DNA of 64,000 nt, taken from positions 5,146,001 through 5,210,000 of the forward strand of contig NZ_JBCJKP010000001.1 in the NCBI RefSeq assembly GCF_039503195.1. The letters are read 5' to 3'. The translations under genes were made by a program, and so were the position numbers. Shown in pieces: positions 32,612 through 44,509 of this stretch (position 1 is the first letter of the stretch; each line of letters starts with the position of its first letter). Source of the stretch: Streptomyces mirabilis (lineage in GTDB: Bacteria; Actinomycetota; Actinomycetes; Streptomycetales; Streptomycetaceae). The notes beneath the pieces were generated by a model. That model did no database searches. It saw only the letters and a list, made by a program, of their open reading frames with translations, and was not told the origin of the DNA.

Positions 32612-33924
32612 CCACGGACTTGGTGATGGGCATGGGCGGGCGCGGTGGCTGGTGGCGCGGCAAGAGCACACCGGCGAAGGTCGAGACGTACACACGGTGG
32701 TCGTTCCACACCTTCCCGTTCATCGAGGTCGCCACCTTCGCGCTCCCTGCCTTCGGATACGTGCCCGCCCCGGTGAACTGGATCCTGTTCCTGCTGGTGA
32801 GCGCGCACGCCGCGGTCGCCGCGGTGACCGCCTCGCTGACCCTGGACTGGACCCGCGGCCGCCGCCCCCTGCCGGTACGGCTGCTCTGGGCGCTGGGCAC
32901 CGCCACCGTGGTGATCGCCGTCGTGAGCCTGGTGGTCGCGCTGCACGGCCCGCGCGGCGCGGACAACGGGGCGGCGGCGGGCACGGTGTTCGTCGGCGTC
33001 CTGTCGTTCGGGGTCGGCACTCTGGCGCTCGCGGTGCGCGGGACACGACGCATGGTGTACGGCGTGCTCGGCGCCGCCGTGGGTGCCGGCGCCGTGGCCG
33101 TCCCGGCGGGTGTCCCGGCGCCCGGCGCCGCCGTCGCCGCCGGTGCGGTCGTCCTCGCCGCCGGTTTCTTCACGTTCACCTCCGCCTTCTCCGTCTGGCT
33201 GCTGAACGCCGTCTACGAACTCGACGAGGCCCGCGAGACCCGGGCCCGGCTCGCCGTCGCCGAGGAACGGCTGCGCTTCGGGCGCGATCTGCACGACGTG
33301 ATGGGCCGCAACCTGGCGGTGGTCGCGCTGAAGAGCGAGCTCGCCGTGCAACTGGCCCGGCGCGGACGACCGGAGGCCGTGGAGCAGATGGTCGAGGTCC
33401 AGCGGATCGCACGGGAGACGCAGCGGGAGGTCCGCGAGGTCGTACGCGGCTACCGCGAGGCCGATCTCCGGACCGAACTCGCGGGAGCACAGGGCGTGTT
33501 GACGGCCGCCGGCATCGACTGCGAGGTCAGCGGCCCGGTGACCGGACTGCCCGTGGAGATCCAGTCCGCGCTCGGCTGGGTCGTACGGGAGGCGACGACG
33601 AACGTGCTGCGGCACGGGGACGCCGCAAGGTGCTCGGTGTCCCTGCGGGTGGCAAAGGACCGGGTGACCCTCACCGTCGAGAACGACGGGGCGCCCGGTA
33701 CCGGTACCGCCGAACCGGGAAGGGGGTCCGGGCTCGCCGGGCTGCGGGAGCGGCTCAGGGAGGTGGACGGGGTGCTGCGGGCCGGGCCTGCCGGGAGTGA
33801 CCTGTTCCGCCTGACCGCCGAGGTGCCGCTGCCCCCCGACTCGGTCCCGGAACAGGCTCCGGCCCCGGAATCGGGTGGCTCGCCCCGACCCGTCCCCCAC
33901 CCTGTGAGCGAGGTCACCTCATGA
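32608..33924 (+). CDS. Sensor histidine kinase (DesK/HisKA_3 type)
   Basis: About 438 residues with an N-terminal part of about six hydrophobic segments (TFALPAFGYVPAPVNWILFL through AAVAAGAVVLAAGFFTFTSA) as membrane sensor. HisKA_3 follows with ERLRFGRDLHDVMGRNLAVV (phospho-His in RDLHD), and then a HATPase with VVREATTNVLRHGDA and GRGSGLAGLRERL. A TTG at 32608, 8 nt after GGGAG and overlapping the permease stop, is the likely start; ATG 32626 is possible. It signals to the response regulator encoded just downstream. Confidence 0.93.
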   Translation: MTTDLVMGMGGRGGWWRGKSTPAKVETYTRWSFHTFPFIEVATFALPAFGYVPAPVNWILFLLVSAHAAVAAVTASLTLDWTRGRRPLPVRLLWALGTATVVIAVVSLVVALHGPRGADNGAAAGTVFVGVLSFGVGTLALAVRGTRRMVYGVLGAAVGAGAVAVPAGVPAPGAAVAAGAVVLAAGFFTFTSAFSVWLLNAVYELDEARETRARLAVAEERLRFGRDLHDVMGRNLAVVALKSELAVQLARRGRPEAVEQMVEVQRIARETQREVREVVRGYREADLRTELAGAQGVLTAAGIDCEVSGPVTGLPVEIQSALGWVVREATTNVLRHGDAARCSVSLRVAKDRVTLTVENDGAPGTGTAEPGRGSGLAGLRERLREVDGVLRAGPAGSDLFRLTAEVPLPPDSVPEQAPAPESGGSPRPVPHPVSEVTS

Positions 33925-34577
33925 CGTCCACCCCACCCACCTCATCCGTCCCACCCGTCCCATCCGCACCGCCCGTGCGGCTGTTGCTCGCCGACGACGA
34001 GCACCTGATCAGGGGTGCGCTCGCCGCGCTGCTGGGACTGGAGGACGACCTCGTGGTGGTCGCCGAGGCCGCGACCGGGCCCGAGGCGCTGGCGATGGCG
34101 CTGGCGCACGAGCCCGATGTCGCCGTTCTGGATCTGCAGATGCCGGGGGCGGACGGTGTGAGGGTGGCCACATCGCTACGAGCCGAACTGCCCGGCTGTC
34201 AGGTGCTGATCGTGACGAGTCACGGGCGGCCGGGGCATCTGAAGCGAGCGCTTGCGGCAGGTGTGCGCGGGTTCGTCCCGAAGACGGTGAGCGCACAGCG
34301 GCTCGCGGAGATCATTCGTACCGTGCATGCGGGAAACCGTTATGTGGACCCGGAATTGGCCGCGGACGCGATCTCCGCCGGGGACTCGCCGCTGACCGCG
34401 CGCGAGGCCGAGGTGCTCGAGTTCGCCGCCGACGGGGCGCCCGTCGCGGAGATCGCGGAGCGGGCGGCACTGTCCCAGGGGACGGTACGCAACTATCTTT
34501 CGTCGGCCGTCTCGAAGCTCGGGGCGGAGAACCGGCACGCGGCGGTGCGTCTCGCACGGGAGCGAGGTTGGGTATAG
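33921..34577 (+). CDS. NarL/FixJ-type response regulator
   Basis: A 218-residue protein. The receiver domain has LLLADDEHLIRGALAALLGL and phospho-acceptor DVAVLDLQMPGADG. The C-terminal LuxR-type HTH has SPLTAREAEVLEFAADGAPV and SQGTVRNYLSSAVSKLG. The first 18 residues are a Pro/Ser/Thr-rich extension. It overlaps the kinase gene by 4 nt. It probably controls the ABC transporter encoded upstream in the same operon in response to envelope or lipid state. Confidence 0.95.
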   Translation: MTSTPPTSSVPPVPSAPPVRLLLADDEHLIRGALAALLGLEDDLVVVAEAATGPEALAMALAHEPDVAVLDLQMPGADGVRVATSLRAELPGCQVLIVTSHGRPGHLKRALAAGVRGFVPKTVSAQRLAEIIRTVHAGNRYVDPELAADAISAGDSPLTAREAEVLEFAADGAPVAEIAERAALSQGTVRNYLSSAVSKLGAENRHAAVRLARERGWV

Positions 34578-34599
34578 TTGTTCTCGCACCACAGCGCAT

Positions 34600-34672
34600 G
34601 CGGACGTAGCTCAGTTGGTAGAGCGCAACCTTGCCAAGGTTGAGGTCGCCAGTTCGAACCTGGTCGTCCGCT
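34600..34672 (+). tRNA. tRNA-Gly (GCC), second copy
   Basis: A 73-nt canonical cloverleaf with anticodon GCC. The T-stem is better paired (CGCCAGTTCGAACCTGG) than in the copy at 30547. TATAGT about 25 nt upstream, at the end of the response regulator gene, may be its -10 box. Confidence 0.95.
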
Positions 34673-34680
34673 CAGAGAAA

Positions 34681-34716
34681 GAAGCCCCCGGCCCTTCAGG
34701 GTCGGGGGCTTCTTCG
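34681..34716 (+). terminator. Terminator of tRNA-Gly, facing purC
   Basis: A 14-bp stem with one G-T pair (34681-34694 with 34699-34712) lies between the tRNA and convergent purC. Confidence 0.75.
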
Positions 34717-34733
34717 TGTGCTCCTTCGCGTCC

Positions 34734-35633
34734 TCAGCTCCAGCTGGTGCCGGTCAGGCGCTCGTACGCCTCGATGTACTTGGCGCTGGTCGCGTCCACG
34801 ATGTGCTGGGGCAGCGGCGGCGGGGGCTGCTCGCTCCTGCGGTCCCAGCCCGACTCGGCAGACGTCAGCCAGTCGCGGACGAACTGCTTGTCGAAGGACG
34901 GCTGGGCGTGGCCCGGCTCCCACACGTCGGCGGGCCAGAAGCGGGAGGAGTCCGGGGTCAGCACCTCGTCGGCGAGGATGAGCGTCTCGCCCTCGTAGCC
35001 GAACTCGAACTTGGTGTCCGCGAGGATGATGCCGCGCTCGCGCGCGATGTCACGGGCGCGGCCGTAGACGGCGAGGGTCGTCTGGCGCAGCTGGGCCGCC
35101 GTCTCGGCGCCGACCTGGCGGGCGACCTCCTCGTACGACACGTTCTCGTCGTGCTCACCGACCGCGGCCTTGGTGGCGGGGGTGAAGATCGGCGCGGGGA
35201 GTTCCGAGCCGTCGACGAGGCCCTCGGGGAGGGCGAGGCCGCAGACCGTGCGGGACTCGTCGTACTCGACGAGGCCCGAGCCGGTGAGATAGCCGCGCGC
35301 GACGCACTCGACCGGCGTCATCCGCAGGGACTTGCAAATGAGGGTGCGGCCCTCCCAGTCGGCGGGGGCGCCCGGCGGGAGCTCGGTGCTCAGCACGTGG
35401 TTGGGGACCAGGTCGGCGAGCTTGTCGAACCACCACAGCGAGAGCTGGGTGAGGACCCGGCCCTTGTCGGGGATCTCGGTGGGCAGCACCCAGTCGTAGG
35501 CGGACATGCGGTCACTGGCGATCATCACGAGGTCGCCCGCCTCGTTCTGGTACAGGTCGCGCACCTTGCCGGTGTGCAGATGCACCAGACCCGGGACCTG
35601 GAGGGGCTCGGGCTTTTCGACGAATCCGGACAC
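34734..35633 (-). CDS. purC: SAICAR synthase (phosphoribosylaminoimidazole-succinocarboxamide synthase)
   Basis: A 299-residue enzyme that joins CAIR and aspartate. Signatures: LHTGKVRDLYQ, MIASDRMSAYDWVLPTEIPD, PVECVARGYLTGSG, ILADTKFEFGY and EVLTPDSSRFW. The GTG at 35633 is chosen because GGAGG lies 4-5 nt upstream. The open frame to 36020 overlaps the next gene. It is a stand-alone purine gene, not fused to PurE. Confidence 0.96.
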   Translation of the reverse strand: MSGFVEKPEPLQVPGLVHLHTGKVRDLYQNEAGDLVMIASDRMSAYDWVLPTEIPDKGRVLTQLSLWWFDKLADLVPNHVLSTELPPGAPADWEGRTLICKSLRMTPVECVARGYLTGSGLVEYDESRTVCGLALPEGLVDGSELPAPIFTPATKAAVGEHDENVSYEEVARQVGAETAAQLRQTTLAVYGRARDIARERGIILADTKFEFGYEGETLILADEVLTPDSSRFWPADVWEPGHAQPSFDKQFVRDWLTSAESGWDRRSEQPPPPLPQHIVDATSAKYIEAYERLTGTSWS

Positions 35634-35707
35634 GGTTCCTCCCCGTGGTTCTGTCCAAGTGGCTCGATTCTCCCGTATCCGGAGAGCGGCTTCGGCCAGG
35701 GGGTTCC

Positions 35708-37261
35708 TCAGTCGCGTTTGCAGATGCGGTCGAGGAGGTTCGCGGTGGCTCGCTGGACACGGGCGTCGACGTGGCCGGGACGGTCCAGGGCCGGGGACCA
35801 CGCGAACGTCCCGGCCGCGAAGACCAGAGCTCCGGAGGGTGCCCGGTAGAGGGAGGTCTCCTGGTGGCGGGTGGCGCCCTCGCTGTCCTGGTAGGGGGAG
35901 TGGGCGAGCAGGATGCGGCCCTGGTGCTCGGGCAGCGGGGTGCGCGGGAAGTAGCGGTCGGCCTCGCCCGCGACCATGCCCGCGAGTTCGTCGCCCTCGT
36001 GTGCCCCGGTCGCCTCCCACAGCCAGTGGTCGGCGTTGCGCACGACCAGGGGGTGGGGTTCCGGGACCCTGCCCGCGTACTGGATACCGATGAGCTGCTG
36101 CTCAGGACGGTCGATTTCGCGCCACAGCGCCGGCCTTCCCGGGCCTCTGCGTTTGCGGCAGGTCAGCAGGCGGTCGGCGACGCCGGACGGGGACGGGGCC
36201 AACTCCACCTGCCAGTACATGGTGTTGGCGGAGAGGAAGACCAGGGAGGTGCCGCTTTCGCGGGCGAGTTCCACGGTGCGCCGCATGGCCAACGACCAGT
36301 ACTCGTCGTGCCCCGGGAAGACCAGGCCGCGGTAGCGGGTGGGGTCGACGCGGCCGGCGTGCAGGTCGCGGGCGTCGGCGTAGGCGATGTCGTAGCCGTA
36401 GCGCTCGGCCCAGCGGATGAAGTCGTAGGCGTGGCCGACGTGGAGGGGAAGGCCCGCGCCGGCGTACGGGCGGTCGAAGGAGACCGTCGTCGCGGCCTCG
36501 GACTCGCCGAGCAGACGGCCGTTCTCGTCCCAGGCGTGATAGAGGCTCGCGCCGGTGTGCCCGTCCTCCGGGTAGAGGTTGTACGCCTGCCAGGTGACGT
36601 CCGGGAGCAGGAGGAGGAGGTCCGCGGGGTGGTTGTCGCGGACGGTGAAGGGGACGTGGGAGCGGTAGCCGTCGGCGGTGGTGAGTACGGCCACGTACGC
36701 GCCGATGTTCCAGTAGCTCGGGATCTGCAGGCGCCAGGAGAGCCACCAGTGATGACAGGAAACGGTTCTGTCGGCGGTGAGGGGCGGCGGCTGGACGATG
36801 CCCGACAGGCGGGGGCTGGTGGTGATCTTGCTGGCCCCGACGCCTCCGTAGTGCCCGATGCGGTAGATGTCGACGCTGAATTCCTGGGGCGGGTCGACGG
36901 TGACGTGGAAGTCGATGGCCTCGCCCGGCGCGGCCGCGCCGTTGGAGGCGAAGCCCTTGATCTGGCGGTGCACGTCGTCGGCCGAGCGGGGGCCGCCGAC
37001 GCGGGGGTGGGGGATGGGGGGCCTGCGGGAGCCCTGGAGGGTGGCGGAGCCACCGGGTCCCCCGGCCTGACCGGGCTGACCGGCCCGACCCGCCTGATCG
37101 ACGTGATCAATGTGATCGATGTACCACGGGACGACATGGCCCGTGTCGTCGAAGTACTGCTCGTCGCCCCTGAGCCAGGGAACGGGGCCCTGACCGAAGG
37201 GGTCCGTCACGGCGTGCGCGAGTGCGCCCGACTCCCAGCGGCGGATCTGCTCCGACCCCAT
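35708..37261 (-). CDS. N,N-dimethylformamidase large-subunit-like domain protein
   Basis: About 517 residues. After an N-terminal region with a low-complexity AGRAGQPGQAGGPGG linker, it matches the DMFase beta-like family: VDIYRIGHYGGVGA, PSYWNIGAYVAVLTTADGYR, DVTWQAYNLYPEDGHTGASL, FPGHDEYWSLAMRRTVELAR and a C-terminal region containing AGTFAWSPALDRPG. The GHDEYWS segment with acidic and aromatic residues could form the mononuclear iron site. There is no signal peptide, and no small DMFase subunit is nearby, so the substrate is unknown. ATG 37261 has GGGGAG upstream. Confidence 0.85.
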   Translation of the reverse strand: MGSEQIRRWESGALAHAVTDPFGQGPVPWLRGDEQYFDDTGHVVPWYIDHIDHVDQAGRAGQPGQAGGPGGSATLQGSRRPPIPHPRVGGPRSADDVHRQIKGFASNGAAAPGEAIDFHVTVDPPQEFSVDIYRIGHYGGVGASKITTSPRLSGIVQPPPLTADRTVSCHHWWLSWRLQIPSYWNIGAYVAVLTTADGYRSHVPFTVRDNHPADLLLLLPDVTWQAYNLYPEDGHTGASLYHAWDENGRLLGESEAATTVSFDRPYAGAGLPLHVGHAYDFIRWAERYGYDIAYADARDLHAGRVDPTRYRGLVFPGHDEYWSLAMRRTVELARESGTSLVFLSANTMYWQVELAPSPSGVADRLLTCRKRRGPGRPALWREIDRPEQQLIGIQYAGRVPEPHPLVVRNADHWLWEATGAHEGDELAGMVAGEADRYFPRTPLPEHQGRILLAHSPYQDSEGATRHQETSLYRAPSGALVFAAGTFAWSPALDRPGHVDARVQRATANLLDRICKRD

Positions 37262-37447
37262 GCCTGCTCCCCTCCCTCGTGCCCCCGTCGGTTCGGTAAA
37301 CCTCTGCCCTGCACGCGATCGGTCCCAGCACATCACATTACGCACGCACTCCGTCACCGTTCGTCGCGAATTGACGTGAACGGAACGCGGACCTCCGGTT
37401 GAAGAAGTGGAGATGGGCGGCTGGGAGTAGGGACGGTGGTGGTGGCG

Positions 37448-39373
<1,926 letters not shown>

Positions 39374-39619
39374 GACCGGATGTCACCCCCTGCTGTCGGC
39401 CCGGCCCGGGCTGTCTCGCAGCCCGCGCCGAAGGATGCCCTGGTGTTGCTCACTCCCCCACTGTGGCACCCACCACCGACATCGCAATGCCGGTGGGCCA
39501 AGTGCCGGAACGCTTTCGCCGCACCCTAGTTGGGGCCTCGGCCCCCGTCAGCCGGATGGGGCATCGCTCACTCGATGGAATGGCTTTGGGGAAAGGTGGA
39601 TGACCGTGGGCAAGGATCA
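39374..39619. other. Gene-poor spacer between M48-like gene and purD
   Basis: Part of a 320-nt gap. It contains the promoter side of the 37448-39373 gene and a hairpin CACCGACATCGCAATGCCGGTG near 39474. No open frame with coding character was found. Confidence 0.4.
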
Positions 39620-39649
39620 GGCCCCGGATTCCGTACAGAATCCGGGGCC
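39620..39649 (-). terminator. Terminator of purD
   Basis: A 12-bp perfect stem (39620-39631 with 39638-39649) about 45 nt beyond the purD stop. Confidence 0.8.
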
Positions 39650-39693
39650 CAGTGGTGCACGCGGGGGTGGGCGCTACACCTCCGTCAGGGGCT

Positions 39694-40971
39694 CTACGCC
39701 TCGGTCGTGACGTCGGTCGTGGCGTCCGCCGCCGCCTTCGCCGCGATGTCCGTACGGTGCTGCGAACCGTCGAGGCCGATGCGGGCGACCGCCGCGTAGG
39801 CGCGGGCGCGGGCCTCGGTGAGGTCGGTGCCGGTCGCCGTGACGGAGAGGACCCGGCCGCCCGCGCTGACGACCGCGTCGCCGTCGTGCTTCGTCCCGGC
39901 GTGCAGGACGTACGCGTGCGGGGCGTCCAGCGCCGCCACCTCGTCGAGCCCGGTGATCGGGTCGCCGGTGCGCGGGGTGTCGGGGTAGTTGTGGGAGGCC
40001 ACGACCACGGTGACCGCCGCGTCGTCGCTCCAGCGCAGCGGCGCCAGATCGGCGAGGGTGCCTTCGGCGGCGGCGAGCAGGACGCCCGCGAGCGGGGTCT
40101 TCAGCCGGGCCAGGACCACCTGGGTCTCCGGGTCGCCGAAACGGGCGTTGAACTCGATCACCCGTACACCGCGGCTCGTGATCGCCAGACCCGCGTAGAG
40201 AAGGCCGGAGAAGGGCGTACCGCGGCGGCGCAGCTCGTCGACGGTCGGCTGGAGGACGGTCTCCATGACCTCCTCGACCAGCTTCGGGTCCGCCCACGGG
40301 AGGGGCGAGTACGCGCCCATGCCGCCGGTGTTCGGGCCCTCGTCGCCGTCCAGCGCGCGCTTGAAGTCCTGGGCGGGCTGGAGCGGGACGACCGTCTCGC
40401 CGTCGGTGATCGCGAAGAGGGAGACCTCGGGGCCGTCGAGGAACTCCTCGATGACGACGCGGTCGCAGGCGATGGCGTGCGCGCGGGCCTTCGCGAGGTC
40501 GTCGGTCACGACGACACCCTTGCCGGCGGCGAGCCCGTCGTCCTTCACGACGTACGGGGCGCCGAAGGCGTCGAGCGCCTCGTCGACCTCCTCGGGCGTC
40601 GTGCAGACGTACGAACGTGCCGTGGGGACGCCCGCCCCTGCCATCACATCCTTGGCGAAGGCCTTGGAGCCCTCCAGCTGCGCGGCCTCCTCGGAGGGGC
40701 CGAAGCAGGGGATGCCCGCCGCGCGCACGGCGTCGGCGACCCCGGCGACGAGCGGCGCCTCCGGTCCCACGATCACCAGCTCGGCGCCGAGCTCGGTGGC
40801 CAGCGCGGCCACGGCGGCGCCGTCGAGGGCGTCGACCGGGTGCAGCTCGGCCGTCTCCGCGATGCCTGCGTTCCCGGGGGCGCAGTGCAGAGCGGTGACG
40901 TCGGGGTCGAGGGACAGGGAACGGCACAGGGCGTGTTCGCGGGCGCCGCTACCGATGACAAGGACCTTCAC
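39694..40971 (-). CDS. purD: Phosphoribosylamine-glycine ligase (GAR synthetase)
   Basis: A 425-residue ATP-grasp ligase for the second step of purine synthesis. Signatures: [67 protein letters not shown] and [17 protein letters not shown]. Its start ATG is followed immediately by the conserved first strand. It is monocistronic with its own terminator; purC and purD are separated here by two unrelated genes. Confidence 0.97.
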   Translation of the reverse strand: MKVLVIGSGAREHALCRSLSLDPDVTALHCAPGNAGIAETAELHPVDALDGAAVAALATELGAELVIVGPEAPLVAGVADAVRAAGIPCFGPSEEAAQLEGSKAFAKDVMAGAGVPTARSYVCTTPEEVDEALDAFGAPYVVKDDGLAAGKGVVVTDDLAKARAHAIACDRVVIEEFLDGPEVSLFAITDGETVVPLQPAQDFKRALDGDEGPNTGGMGAYSPLPWADPKLVEEVMETVLQPTVDELRRRGTPFSGLLYAGLAITSRGVRVIEFNARFGDPETQVVLARLKTPLAGVLLAAAEGTLADLAPLRWSDDAAVTVVVASHNYPDTPRTGDPITGLDEVAALDAPHAYVLHAGTKHDGDAVVSAGGRVLSVTATGTDLTEARARAYAAVARIGLDGSQHRTDIAAKAAADATTDVTTEA

Positions 40972-41069
40972 GGGGTCAGCCTATCCGTCGGGGCCGGGTG
41001 CCTTTGTGGGGGCTTCCGAAGCGGGGGGTGGGGAGAGTTGGTGCGATCCTCCGAGAGGGGTCCGGGCGT

Positions 41070-43390
41070 TCACTCGTTGGAGAACTCCTCCACCACCGTC
41101 GCGCCCAGTTCGCGGACGATCAGGTCGTGGCCCGAGAGGGCGGACTCGTCGAGGTCGGGGTCGTCGTCCTCGGGGATGTCGTCCTCGGGGGCCACCGGAG
41201 GCGGCTCGTAGGCGGCCGGGGGTGAGGGGGCGGGCGTCGAGGCGGGCGCGGCCGAGGCCTGCCCCGCGGGCGGGCCCTGGGACCCGGCGGGGCGCGGAGC
41301 CGGGGGCTGCTGGGGGGCGGGGCGCGAGCCGGCCGGAGCTCCGCCGTAACCGCCACCACCGGCGCCATAGCCGCCACCGCCGCCGCTGCCGCCACCACCG
41401 AGTCCGGGACCGGGGCCGGAGACCGACACCGGTGGCGGTGCCGAACCACCGGAGGTGTCGACGATCGCGTCGATCTTCCACTGCACATTGAACTGTTCGG
41501 CCAGCGCCTGCTTCAGGACTTCCTCGCTGCCGCTGCTCGCGAAGTTGTCGCGCGCGCCCGCGTTGACGAAGCCGATCTGCAGGGTCGTGCCGTCGTAGCC
41601 GGTGACCTGCGCGTTCTGGCTGAGCAGGATCCAGGTGAAGCGGCGGCGGTTCTTCACGGCCTCCAGGATGTTCGGCCAGAGCATGCGGGGGTCGACGCCA
41701 CCGGCGGCGGGGGCCGGCGCGGAGGCGGGGCCGGGGCCCGGGCCGGGGGTGGACGCCGTCGGCGCTGCAGCGGGTGCGGGTGCGCTGGGGGCGGCGGGGG
41801 CCTGTCCCCACCCGCGGGTGTCGCGGTCGGCCAGCCGCCCGGACGCCGACCGCTGCCGACGGCCGTCGCGGTGGGCCAGGCGCCGGGCGCGGATCCGGAC
41901 GGGGCCGCAGCGGCAGCCGGGGGCGCGGCAGCGGCAGCCGCGGGACCCGGTGCGGGTGCCGGGGCCTGGGCGGGGGAAGGGGCCGAGGCAGGGGAAGCCC
42001 CCGCACCCGGCGCCGCAACAACCCCGTCGGCACCCCCCGCACCACCGGCCCCGTACCCCTCGTTCGTCGCTCCCTGCCCGCCGGGACCCGCGCCCCGCAC
42101 GGCGGCCCGGGCCGCGGCGACCCCGCCGCCCGGCGGAACCATCGGAGCGGCCGCGGCCGGCGCCCCTCCATGTACCTCGGGGCCGGGCACGTACCCCATG
42201 ACGGGGGCGCCCGCGCCGGCACCGGAGAAGTTCACCCCGCGCTCGATGCGGTCCAGGCGGGCCAGGACGGATCGCTCGTCCCCGTACGCCGCGGGCAGGA
42301 GCACACGCGCGCAGATGAGCTCGAGCTGGAGTCGCGGCGAGGTGGCGCCGCGCATCTCCGTCAGCCCCTCGTTGACCAGATCGGCGGCGCGGCTCAGCTC
42401 GGCGGCGCCGAAGACCCCGGCCTGGGCCTGCATACGCTCGACGACATCCGACGGGGCGTCGATGAGCCCCTTCTCGGCGGCGTCGGGAACGGCGGCCAGG
42501 ATCACCAGGTCGCGCAGCCGCTCCAGCAGGTCCGCGACGAACCTCCGGGGATCGTTGCCCCCCTCGATGACGCGGTCCACGATCTCGAAGGCCACGGCGC
42601 CGTCGCCCGCGGCGAACGCCTCGACCACGGAGTCGAGCAACGACGCGTCCGTGTACCCCAGCAGTGAGGTGGCCATGGCATACGTCACACCGTCGGTGCT
42701 CGCCCCCGCGAGGAGCTGATCCATGACGGACATGGAGTCACGCACGGAGCCGGCGCCGGCCCGCACGACCAGCGGCAGTACGCCGTCCTCGACGGGAATG
42801 CCCTCATGCCCGCAGACCTCGCCCAGGTAACCCCGCAGGGTCCCCGGCGGCACGAGCCGGAACGGATAGTGGTGGGTCCGCGACCGAATCGTCCCGATGA
42901 CCTTCTCGGGCTCGGTCGTGGCGAAGATGAACTTGAGGTGCTCGGGCGGCTCCTCGACCACCTTCAGCAGGGCGTTGAAGCCCGCCGGGGTGACCATGTG
43001 GGCCTCGTCGATGATGTAGATCTTGTACCGACTGCTCGCAGGCCCGAAGAAGGCCTTTTCCCGCAGGTCACGAGCGTCGTCGACACCACCGTGCGAGGCG
43101 GCGTCGATCTCGATGACGTCGATCGACCCCGGCCCGTTCCGCGCGAGGTCCCTACAGGACTGGCACTCCCCGCAAGGGGTCGGCGTCGGCCCCTGCTCGC
43201 AGTTCAGACACCGGGCCAGAATCCGCGCGCTGGTCGTCTTCCCGCATCCGCGCGGCCCGCTGAACAGGTATGCGTGATTGACCCGGTTGTTCCGCAGCGC
43301 CTGCTGCAACGGGTCGGTGACATGCTCCTGCCCGATGACCTCGGCGAACGACTCCGGGCGATAGCGGCGGTACAGCGCGAGAGACGACAC
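41070..43390 (-). CDS. dnaX: DNA polymerase III gamma/tau subunit, reading frame broken by a -1 shift
   Basis: Clamp-loader ATPase. From GTG 43390 one frame reads SSLALYRRYRPESFAEVIGQ, Walker A SGPRGCGKTTSARIL, the zinc cysteines CLNCEQGPTPTPCGECQSC, DEAH in IIDEAHM, and domain III. It then enters an Ala/Pro/Gly linker and stops at 41654 after about 578 residues. The tau C-terminus (MLWPNILEAVKNRRRFTWIL through VVEEFSNE) is in another frame, 41070 to about 41810. Joining them needs a -1 shift near 41800-41815 (minus-strand GGTGGGGACAGGCCCCC), giving about 773 residues. As dnaX is essential, this is either a base error or programmed frameshifting. TATAAC 9 nt before the GTG suggests a leaderless mRNA. 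Confidence 0.88.
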
Positions 43391-43491
43391 ACATACGAGG
43401 TTATAGGCGCCCACTGACAACAGGGACCGCTCACCGGCCCCCGGGCCCCGGCGGCCGGACCCTCGTGCCGCATCCCGCCCCGTGAACGCAA

Positions 43492-43583
43492 GCGCCCCCC
43501 ACGCACCCGCCAGAGCCAACCTACCCTTGCTGCCTTCCGGCCCTGGGGGAGTTCAGTCAGATAGCGCCACGTGAGGGGCTCCG
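43492..43583 (-). ncRNA. ffs: Signal recognition particle 4.5S-type RNA
   Basis: The minus strand holds the SRP RNA apical motif GGCCGGAAGGCAGCAAGG. It is enclosed by complementary arms, including GGAGCCCCTCACG pairing with CGTGGGGGGC at the ends. It is about 90 nt and upstream of dnaX, its usual location in Streptomyces. It pairs with Ffh for membrane protein targeting. The ends are estimated from the helix. Confidence 0.85.
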
Positions 43584-43654
43584 CACAGAGTACCTGATCC
43601 GCGAGGAGGGAACGAGTTCGCGAGCACTCCTCAACGTCTTGTATTGTTTGCCGC

Positions 43655-43742
43655 GGAGGATTCGCCTAGAGGCCTAGGGCGCACGCTTGGAAAGCGTGTT
43701 GGGGGCAACCCCTCACGAGTTCGAATCTCGTATCCTCCGCCA
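43655..43742 (+). tRNA. tRNA-Ser (GGA), CCA encoded
   Basis: A class-II tRNA with anticodon GGA (TTGGAAA loop), a long variable arm (TTGGGGGCAACCCCTC) and T-arm ACGAGTTCGAATCTCGT. The discriminator G is followed by an encoded CCA. Confidence 0.95.
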
Positions 43743-43761
43743 GTGCCTCACCGGGCACGAT

Positions 43762-43799
43762 GTCGAAGGGCCCCACCGCTTGCGGTGGGGCCCTTCGAC
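43762..43799 (+). terminator. Terminator of tRNA-Ser (GGA)
   Basis: An 18-bp perfect inverted repeat (43762-43779 with 43782-43799) 20 nt after the tRNA. Confidence 0.8.
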
Positions 43800-43867
43800 G
43801 TTGGCCGTCTCGGCTTCCGTCTCGTCGCGGGGTCGCTGCCGGACACGGCGGCGGCACTGAGTCCGCG

Positions 43868-44398
43868 GTGCGGGGTGCGGAGCCGACCGGGACCAGGGCC
43901 TACGACGCGCGCCGGATACCGGCGACCCCGGCCGCCCCCGGTCCGCTCGCCTCCTTCGCCCGGTTCGTCCTCTGCGGTGGCGGCATAGGCGTCCTCTCCA
44001 GCTTCGCGGTCCCCCTCGTCGCCGGACTGAGGCCCTGGGCGGTGGCCAACGCGGTCGTCACCGTCGCGTCGACCATCCTCTGCACCGAGCTGCACGCACC
44101 CTTCACCTTCGGCAGCGGGAAGCACGCCGGATGGCGCCAGCACTGGCAGTCCGCGGGATCGGCCGCGGCCGCCTACGCCGTCACCTCCGTCGCGCTCCTC
44201 ATCCTGCACACCCTTCAGACCTCCCCGAGCGTGCTCACCGAACAGCTCGTCTGCCTCAGCGCCTCCGGCCTCGCCGGCATCGGACGCTTCCTCCTCCTGC
44301 GCCTCTACGTCTTCGCCGGCGGACGGACCAGGGCCACGGAGCCGGTACGGGTGAACAGCCCGGCACCCCGGCCGCACCGGGCCCTGGCCTGGGCCTAG
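43868..44398 (+). CDS. GtrA-like small membrane protein
   Basis: About 176 residues with four hydrophobic helices: SFARFVLCGGGIGVLSSFAV, ANAVVTVASTILCTEL, AAAAYAVTSVALLILHTL and LVCLSASGLAGIGRFLLLRL. This is the GtrA/DPMS flippase layout. It ends in a basic Pro-rich tail. Family members flip or transfer lipid-linked sugars at the membrane. The frame is open from 43760, inside the tRNA terminator, so a later GTG (43868) is chosen; the exact start is unsure. No glycosyltransferase is adjacent. Confidence 0.72.
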   Translation: MRGAEPTGTRAYDARRIPATPAAPGPLASFARFVLCGGGIGVLSSFAVPLVAGLRPWAVANAVVTVASTILCTELHAPFTFGSGKHAGWRQHWQSAGSAAAAYAVTSVALLILHTLQTSPSVLTEQLVCLSASGLAGIGRFLLLRLYVFAGGRTRATEPVRVNSPAPRPHRALAWA

Positions 44399-44509
44399 GC
44401 CCCGCCGCCCCGGAGAGCCAGAGGGTCACCGCGACCGCGTTGAACGTCTCCGCCCCTCCCATCAAGCCACCCGTCCGATCATCCGGCCGCACCCGTACGA
44501 TCACCCGTC

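Noticed and set aside
41070..41684. Separate 204-residue gene
   Set aside because: Its sequence is the conserved C-terminal tau region of DnaX, so it is part of the frame-broken dnaX gene and not an independent gene.
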